Origin: Pseudomonadota bacterium
GTDB lineage: Bacteria; Pseudomonadota; Alphaproteobacteria; Micropepsales; Micropepsaceae
Direction: 5' to 3'
Assembly: GCA_021808875.1 (NCBI GenBank)
Contig: JAKBAU010000003.1
Span: forward strand, 1 to 47,545
Length of the DNA: 47,545 bases
Part shown: piece by piece, positions 44,401 to 47,545 of the stretch
Position numbering within the stretch: the first letter of the stretch is position 1
Layout: each line of letters starts with the position of its first letter
Position numbers and translations under genes: made by a program
The notes under the pieces: generated by a model
The model's input: the letters and a program-made list of their open reading frames with translations, nothing else
What the model was told of the DNA's origin: nothing
Database searches by the model: none

Positions 44401-44741
44401 CCGAAGCCGGTGGCAACCTTGATGCCAGCCTCGTCTAATACCCTTTGGCGGATCGTAGGCGACTTGGCGATCAAGGCAAAGGAGACCATCAAGTGGGTCT
44501 TGCCGCCGCCCATGGCCTGCGCGAGCAGGAAATCGGCTTGTTGGCTCCGGCCGTCCAGCCGGGCGAGGCCGGTTTCAAACAGCAGTCGCATGCCTGCGGT
44601 GACGTGGTTCCGGGTAAAGAACTCGTCCACGTCGGCTTCGGCCGCCTTTACCGCGAGGGCAATGTCCTCGATGTCCGCCCTGCCGTCCGGGACGAGGACG
44701 TGGGGGTGCGGGACGCAGCAGTCGCGGACGGTCAGGAGCAT
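41448..44741 (-). CDS. DUF499-type (PglY-like) AAA ATPase
   Basis: 1,097 residues. The DUF499 P-loop is LAQAMGGGKTHLM, with GGGKT at 78-82, and Walker B is VILIDE at 171-176. Later regions include VVRCVWDPARSNTVHLIGVQ and a long helicase-like tail. Near the C-terminus RYTIDASSPRASGKEYAGPF resembles a chitobiase-type beta-sandwich. A Gly/Asn-rich linker (HAGNGNGTNGNGAAEN, near 960-975) and a further alpha/beta domain follow. DUF499 ATPases include PglY of the Pgl/BREX type 2 defence group. Expected role: ATP-driven core of the complex. It starts inside the RHH gene (10-base overlap), so its translation is coupled to the regulator. Confidence 0.93.
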   Translation of the reverse strand: MLLTVRDCCVPHPHVLVPDGRADIEDIALAVKAAEADVDEFFTRNHVTAGMRLLFETGLARLDGRSQQADFLLAQAMGGGKTHLMVSFALIAKSPTIRQRVLDEAGIKVATGFGAARIVAFSGRNNPDHYFWGEIAHQLGKGNSAFNRHWVNGPKGPDEAAWMDLIGDEPTVILIDEMAPWFKMASAVQIAQGTLASHGEYALANLREAARKLPRCLLIGSSLTGTYGDESRALLHIFANIEGEAKRGAKVIEPVAVNTDELFEILKKRLFVKLATPSQVEEVAQGYAAAMDEAVRSRAVARTPEQYADDIRNCHPFQPSLREVISLFQNNERFRKTRGLLSLMAAVVRCVWDPARSNTVHLIGVQHMDLNRSEMRTTDLPFADLLPAITEDIARNGQALAETVDRQLGSDAGTQAANVILAASLKPDVDDKIGLPAKQVVEYLVSPGRSASEFETAIGKLKTGFHLHSDPIDGRLYYSPNETIEKRLAREAANAPVNLIDKEIEARLASAFAPTRKKAYQSVMALPEVGRIANELGRERRLIVINPDSDVPPKLANDLFMNQSNKNNFIIVNGAATEFANIEKCIRRIYACVKVLKTLSEDHPNHDEVEKKRITAEFDLTTTVETTFNQVWYPAYDPGARLVRLVSTKLTLRSVRNAESKPEIQGEAAVEEALSTAGKLYVTVESDEKVLDTLLVRANDFLWGTDRRMSWSDLQARTREVGRFPFLPPGGLEALRKHAIMKDAWRERDGKLLKGPFEPDKTRVSVSTESHDAVTGEATISVQALDAGSSPRIHWAAGTAVSEASPELTDLRFKTKELRLSFLAVDPSMKAPTGDPTVWRNTISILFEESPSVDGREIKIVVTPNAASIRYTIDASSPRASGKEYAGPFTIPTDQEVMVRVLAVDGDIEAEETKRFDRRLPPRPATKNGVHAGNGNGTNGNGAAENVTYGNGAHTNGSDEDDGSQNDHIPTVREHVDERRPAVLCSPALSWSATKGTYDALDALQAASAVAVGKRLTVGIGDRAITMALGSDAQLTGGSLKELLAAARSALTVEETTATVSLKSVRFPTGADLIAFLDVTKIDVGDPRTVISQSESV

Positions 44742-44941
44742 GGGATGCCCGCCGAGCGGTTGCCAGCCGATTGGATCGGGCTATGGCGGCCGAGAAATTC
44801 GGCAACCGCCGCCTGCACGAGACTGGAGGCGGTCACTTTGCGCTGGATGGCCAGGATTTTGGTGCGCCGGATGAGATCGGCGTCGATGTGGATCAGGAAC
44901 TGACGTTTTTCCGTCGCTCCCGGTGTTGCCGCCTCGTCCAC
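44732..44941 (-). CDS. Ribbon-helix-helix regulator heading the defence operon
   Basis: 69 residues from GTG 44941, with AGGAG six bases upstream. KRQFLIHIDADLIRRTKILA then IQRKVTASSLVQAAVAEFLG is a ribbon-helix-helix (CopG/Arc) DNA-binding domain: one strand and two helices. The protein ends only about 15 residues later, so it has no effector domain. As the first gene and overlapping the ATPase gene, it is likely an autorepressor that sets operon expression. A candidate operator lies at 44959-44974. Confidence 0.8.
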   Translation of the reverse strand: MDEAATPGATEKRQFLIHIDADLIRRTKILAIQRKVTASSLVQAAVAEFLGRHSPIQSAGNRSAGIPCS

Positions 44942-45270
44942 TCGTAGCTCCTACGTCACGATATAAACCTATCGCCAGGTAAAGCACGGATTAGTGATAA
45001 GGTATAGCGGACTCCGGAATATTTATGATGCCGTGATGTTGGGCTCGTCCGTCGGGGCGCGATCGAGGGTCACGAAAAATCTCGCCCGATGTTGGCAGGT
45101 GCTTGGGGGGCTGTCTGAGTAGGCTGTGGCGACATGGGAAGGGTCGCCATTCGCAAACGAAATCGTTGTCAGCATCGGCTTTCTTTTGCAGAACTTCGTC
45201 GAATAGCCACGGTGGCGACAGGCTCGCCCAAGTCAAGCGACAAGCCCCCTTTCACTCTGCGGAGCTGGCG
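44942..45270 (-). promoter_or_regulatory. Promoter/operator region of the defence operon
   Basis: About 330 bases between the XRE-like gene (stop 45271) and the RHH start, with no convincing gene. CGATA-N6-TATCG at 44959-44974 is an inverted repeat 18 bases upstream of GTG 44941, overlapping an AT-rich stretch (TTTATAT on the minus strand) that could be the -10 box. A protein sitting there would block initiation. The assignment to the RHH protein is inference. Confidence 0.45.
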
Positions 45271-45792
45271 TCACCCGATCCCTATTCGTGCCACGGCTTC
45301 GGCCGCCTCGACCTCATCCATCCCGGCTGCCACCGCGGCGAGCTGGGCGGCCATGACTGCGTCCGTCAGTGCGCTCTCCGGGCGAAGGCCACTTTCGAGC
45401 GCGCGCCGGATTGCCGCCCGGACGGCAACACGGAGCACCCGCCGCGCGTCGGAAGTCAGAACCGCATCGAGCGGTCGGTTTCGGGCTGTCAGGTTCTTGC
45501 CTGAGCTGCTCATCGCTGTCGGCTCAGAAAATGTCTCCGGCCTCTCTGGTATCGGCAGCTCGCCCAGAAGCACGCGAACGTCGATGCCCAACGACCGTGC
45601 CAAGGCCTGAAGGGTCTTGCGCCGAGGCATCGCATCCGCCAGCCGGAGCGCATTGCGAACGGCGTCAGCGCTCATTCCGCTATCCAAACTTATGCGCATC
45701 GGACTGCGAGGATCGCGCTCAACCAGGATGCGCAGGATGGCCTGTGGGCTGCCGGGCGGATGGTCGGGGTAGGCTTCTTGCGTCTTCGACAT
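45271..45792 (-). CDS. XRE-like transcriptional regulator
   Basis: 173 residues from ATG 45792 (AGGACG upstream). The N-terminal part PMRISLDSGMSADAVRNALR ... PRRKTLQALARSLGIDVRVL is a degenerate XRE helix-turn-helix with the typical 'LQALA-x-x-LG' fourth helix. The C-terminal half (LTSDARRVLRVAVRAAIRRA ... ALTDAVMAAQLAAVAAGMDE) is all-helical, perhaps a dimerisation domain. It lies upstream of and in line with the defence operon but 329 bases away, and diverges from the small HTH gene at 45902. Possible regulator of either neighbour. Confidence 0.7.
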   Translation of the reverse strand: MSKTQEAYPDHPPGSPQAILRILVERDPRSPMRISLDSGMSADAVRNALRLADAMPRRKTLQALARSLGIDVRVLLGELPIPERPETFSEPTAMSSSGKNLTARNRPLDAVLTSDARRVLRVAVRAAIRRALESGLRPESALTDAVMAAQLAAVAAGMDEVEAAEAVARIGIG

Positions 45793-45901
45793 CGGCGGCG
45801 TCCTGATTCGCGGTTAGCCATCCTTGGTGACGATTTTCGTCTGCCGCAAGCCAATTTGCGCCCTATTCTTGGGGTAGAAACATCAACCAGGGAGGCAGGA
45901 C

Positions 45902-46126
45902 ATGCTCCTCCGCGACGTGATCATCAAAGCATGCGAGGAACATTGCCAGCGCGCCGGGTACGGCATCGGAGTCCTGGGGCTCAGGGCTGTCCAGGACCAT
46001 CATGCGGTCCCGAATATCCGGCGCGGCAAGGCAAGCCTGAAGCGGTGCGAGCGCATCCTGATATTCATTGCCCGCGAGAACCGGCGGCTGGCCGCCGTGC
46101 CGATCAAGGAAGCCAAGGATGGGTGA
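45902..46126 (+). CDS. Small HTH-like protein
   Basis: 74 residues, AGGGAGG about nine bases upstream of ATG 45902. LGLRAVQDHHAVPNIRRGKA then SLKRCERILIFIARENR looks like a compact DNA-binding unit in which a short turn precedes a basic helix, a pattern seen in small alphaproteobacterial plasmid proteins. No named family. Divergent from the XRE-like regulator with a 109-base shared upstream region. Confidence 0.55.
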   Translation: MLLRDVIIKACEEHCQRAGYGIGVLGLRAVQDHHAVPNIRRGKASLKRCERILIFIARENRRLAAVPIKEAKDG

Positions 46127-46365
46127 GGATGCTGGGAGGGCTGGCCAGCCCGCACACACTCACGCCAGCCATACTGGCACTTGCCGGGCAGCTCTACGAT
46201 CACCGCTGCGTCGGCAGGACAAATCGTCGATGCCTCGAATGCCTAGATTTCTGAGCCACCGTCAGCCGCATCGTGCGATACGTGGGACCGACCAAGTCTC
46301 GCTGTCTCGCTGTCTCGCTGACCGTCCTGGCCGCCGTCAGCGGCGCGGTCTTCCACGGAGTGATA

Positions 46366-46653
46366 ATGATGCCAGCTTTGATCGTGGCGCATTGGGAGGC
46401 GGCAACGCTGCGGGCAGGCGGCATGCGGATCACGTTCGATGCCGATGATGAATTCCGGCCAGCGGGCGACGTGATCACTCTCAGTCAAGACAGCAGCACC
46501 GGGGCCATTGTGCTGACGTGGGCGGACGGCACAACGGCTTGGATCCTGGATGGCGGTGACCTTGATGTGGGCGGCGGTCTGGAGGTGCGGTGGTTTGCCG
46601 ACGGACTGTTGCGGGGCGCGGAGTTCCCTCGCGCCTGTAAAACGGCCGGGTAG
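46366..46653 (+). CDS. Small hypothetical beta-rich protein
   Basis: 95 residues from ATG 46366 (GGAG five bases upstream); the longer frame from 46273 would add a hydrophobic stretch (LAVSLTVLAAVSGAVF) but runs through a GTCTCGCT triplicate (46303-46327) and lacks a ribosome site. The body (GMRITFDADDEFRPAGDVIT, GAIVLTWADGTTAWILDGGD) suggests a small beta fold. No family recognised. Confidence 0.5.
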   Translation: MMPALIVAHWEAATLRAGGMRITFDADDEFRPAGDVITLSQDSSTGAIVLTWADGTTAWILDGGDLDVGGGLEVRWFADGLLRGAEFPRACKTAG

Positions 46654-47035
46654 TTTTCCCCTACGAAGGGCGCAACCGGGGGGCGAGGGTGGACGCCATG
46701 GCTGTCGGCTACAGGTCCGAGCATGCCGGATTTCGCGCCAGGATATCCTGCCCACCGGCTTGCCGCTGCTCAAGCATTCCGCCGAGCCGACTTGTATGCA
46801 AGGTTATGGCCCAAACCGGGTCGATGAAGAATTAAAACCGACTGGCCCGCGAATTCTTCTACAAGGTTGATGACTCGAATCATGGGATGACCTCGCGCCA
46901 GCGAGGCTAGGCTCTCCGCACGCCGCGCCTGCTGCGTACGGCCCCCGGCACCGGCACCGGACGCGGTGCGGCTTGAATTCGCGTAATGGCCATCATATTA
47001 TCTACAAATAGAGTGAACCGTCCCTTAGGGATAAT
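46654..47035. other. Gap without a supported gene
   Basis: About 380 bases with no coherent frame. The right end is AT-rich (CATCATATTATCTACAAATAG near 46991-47011) and probably contains the promoter and operator of the following hipBA operon. Confidence 0.45.
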
Positions 47036-47338
47036 GTGGTGTCTATTACGTTCGAATCACCTTTGGATATTTGCCGCGCTGTGTCCGAGCGGGCACGCTC
47101 GGCCCGGCTGGCAGCCAGCCTAACCCAAGAAGGGCTGGCGCAACGCTCAGGCGTCAGCCTGGGCACACTCAAGCGCTTCGAAAGCAGTGGAGCGGCCTCC
47201 CTTGAGGCTGTGGTGCGGATCGCCTTGGCACTGAGAATGGAGAGCGGATTCGAAAGGGTGTTCCAGGCACCGCGCTTCGTCTCCATGGACGAGGTCATCG
47301 CAGCGCCCGCGAAACGCCAGAGGGGAACAAAGAAATGA
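47036..47338 (+). CDS. hipB: HipB-like XRE antitoxin (second hipBA locus)
   Basis: 100 residues from GTG 47036 (AGGG upstream; a second GTG at 47039 is possible). AVSERARSARLAASLTQEGL then AQRSGVSLGTLKRFESSGAA is a complete XRE helix-turn-helix, followed by a short basic tail KRQRGTKK. Its stop overlaps the next start (ATGA). In the family it would bind its own promoter and restrain HipA. Sequence differs clearly from the transposon-borne HipB at 30957, so this is an independent locus, not a copy. Confidence 0.85.
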   Translation: MVSITFESPLDICRAVSERARSARLAASLTQEGLAQRSGVSLGTLKRFESSGAASLEAVVRIALALRMESGFERVFQAPRFVSMDEVIAAPAKRQRGTKK

Positions 47339-47545
47339 GTGCCGCTGCACCCGACAACAAGTTCAGACCCATGACGGCACTTCGGGTGGAGTTGGCATTG
47401 AAAGGCAAAGCGCTTGCGGTGGGGCGCCTAGCGTGGCGCGACCGCGTCGCCTACTTCGAATACGACAGCACTTTTCTCGCCACAAAATTCGAATTGTCTC
47501 CTTTCATGTTGCGGTTGGAGCCTGGGCTATTCGAAGGTCCGGAGC
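47335..47545 (+). CDS. hipA: HipA-like kinase toxin, 5' end only (cut by window end)
   Basis: From ATG 47335 the first 70 residues are visible: MTALRVELALKGKALAVGRL then AWRDRVAYFEYDSTFLATKF and LSPFMLRLEPGLFEG. This is the HipA N-terminal domain (the V-G-x-L...F-x-Y-x-x-x-(F/W)L pattern with LSP). The kinase core lies beyond the window, so activity cannot be judged. Overlap with the upstream XRE gene confirms a hipBA operon. Confidence 0.85.
   Translation, partial: MSAAAPDNKFRPMTALRVELALKGKALAVGRLAWRDRVAYFEYDSTFLATKFELSPFMLRLEPGLFEGPE

Noticed and set aside
45863..46159. 98-codon minus-strand frame opposite the small HTH gene
   Set aside because: No ribosome site; the plus-strand gene has AGGGAGG and a plausible DNA-binding sequence.
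46303..46327. Three copies of GTCTCGCT considered as a phase-variation tract
   Set aside because: Only three units, and it lies upstream of the better-supported start at 46366.
1..47545. CRISPR array or tRNA genes
   Set aside because: No series of regularly spaced repeats and no cloverleaf-like sequence with a TTCGA-type arm was seen by eye.

Overview
The window is GC-rich, gene-dense accessory DNA of bacterial type. Gene content (tyrosine integrase, ISL3/IS3/Tn3-type transposases, Abi_C, HipBA, ParD, RES, DUF1156/DUF499) and base usage suggest an alphaproteobacterium, possibly of the Rhodospirillales/Azospirillum type, on a plasmid, chromid or integrated element. That placement is inference: no rRNA, tRNA or housekeeping marker is visible. 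No CRISPR array was seen.

Layout. (1) 1-3.0 kb: the end of an IS3-type transposase, then an overlapping gene set of zinc-ribbon protein, tyrosine integrase and Abi_C abortive-infection protein. (2) 3.0-8.2 kb: a 205-bp MITE-like element, a metallophosphoesterase gene broken by one in-frame TAG, and plasmid/phage-type proteins (coiled coil, tandem HTH, DnaJ-type zinc finger, AAA+ ATPase). (3) 8.2-10.4 kb, minus strand: a protein with a HEPN-like Rx4H motif beside a PIN-domain protein. (4) 10.4-13 kb: decayed DNA with relics of an AbiEi-like antitoxin and an XRE regulator. (5) 13-20.9 kb: replicon-like functions including a 738-aa primase-like protein, a 64-bp perfect direct repeat, a frameshifted HTH protein, and a ParDE pair with intact antitoxin and broken toxin. 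(6) 21.6-23.6 kb: a helicase-nuclease (restriction-type) pseudogene in several frames. (7) 24-27.5 kb: small regulators, an ankyrin protein, a Tn3 transposase relic. (8) 27.541-32.681 kb: a complete 5,141-bp ISL3-family transposon with 22-bp perfect terminal inverted repeats and an 8-bp target duplication (AAAATTAT), carrying a P63C protein, a secreted protein and a hipBA module. (9) 33-45 kb, minus strand: a compact defence-type operon of RHH regulator, DUF499 ATPase, DUF3780 protein, DUF1156 methyltransferase, small basic protein and PLD-SNF2 helicase, followed by a RES-domain protein. (10) 45-47.5 kb: small regulators and the start of a second hipBA operon.

How it fits together. The strongest functional unit is the 33.98-44.94 kb operon. 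Its genes overlap or nearly touch, and it combines a large amino-methyltransferase, a PglY-like ATPase and a helicase-nuclease, which is the logic of DISARM/BREX-like modification-based phage defence. Around it sit Abi_C, HEPN+PIN, RES, two hipBA loci, ParD(E), an AbiEi relic and a dead restriction helicase, so the whole window reads as a defence island on a mobile, partly decaying replicon. Several genes are broken by single-base events; these could be true decay or assembly errors.
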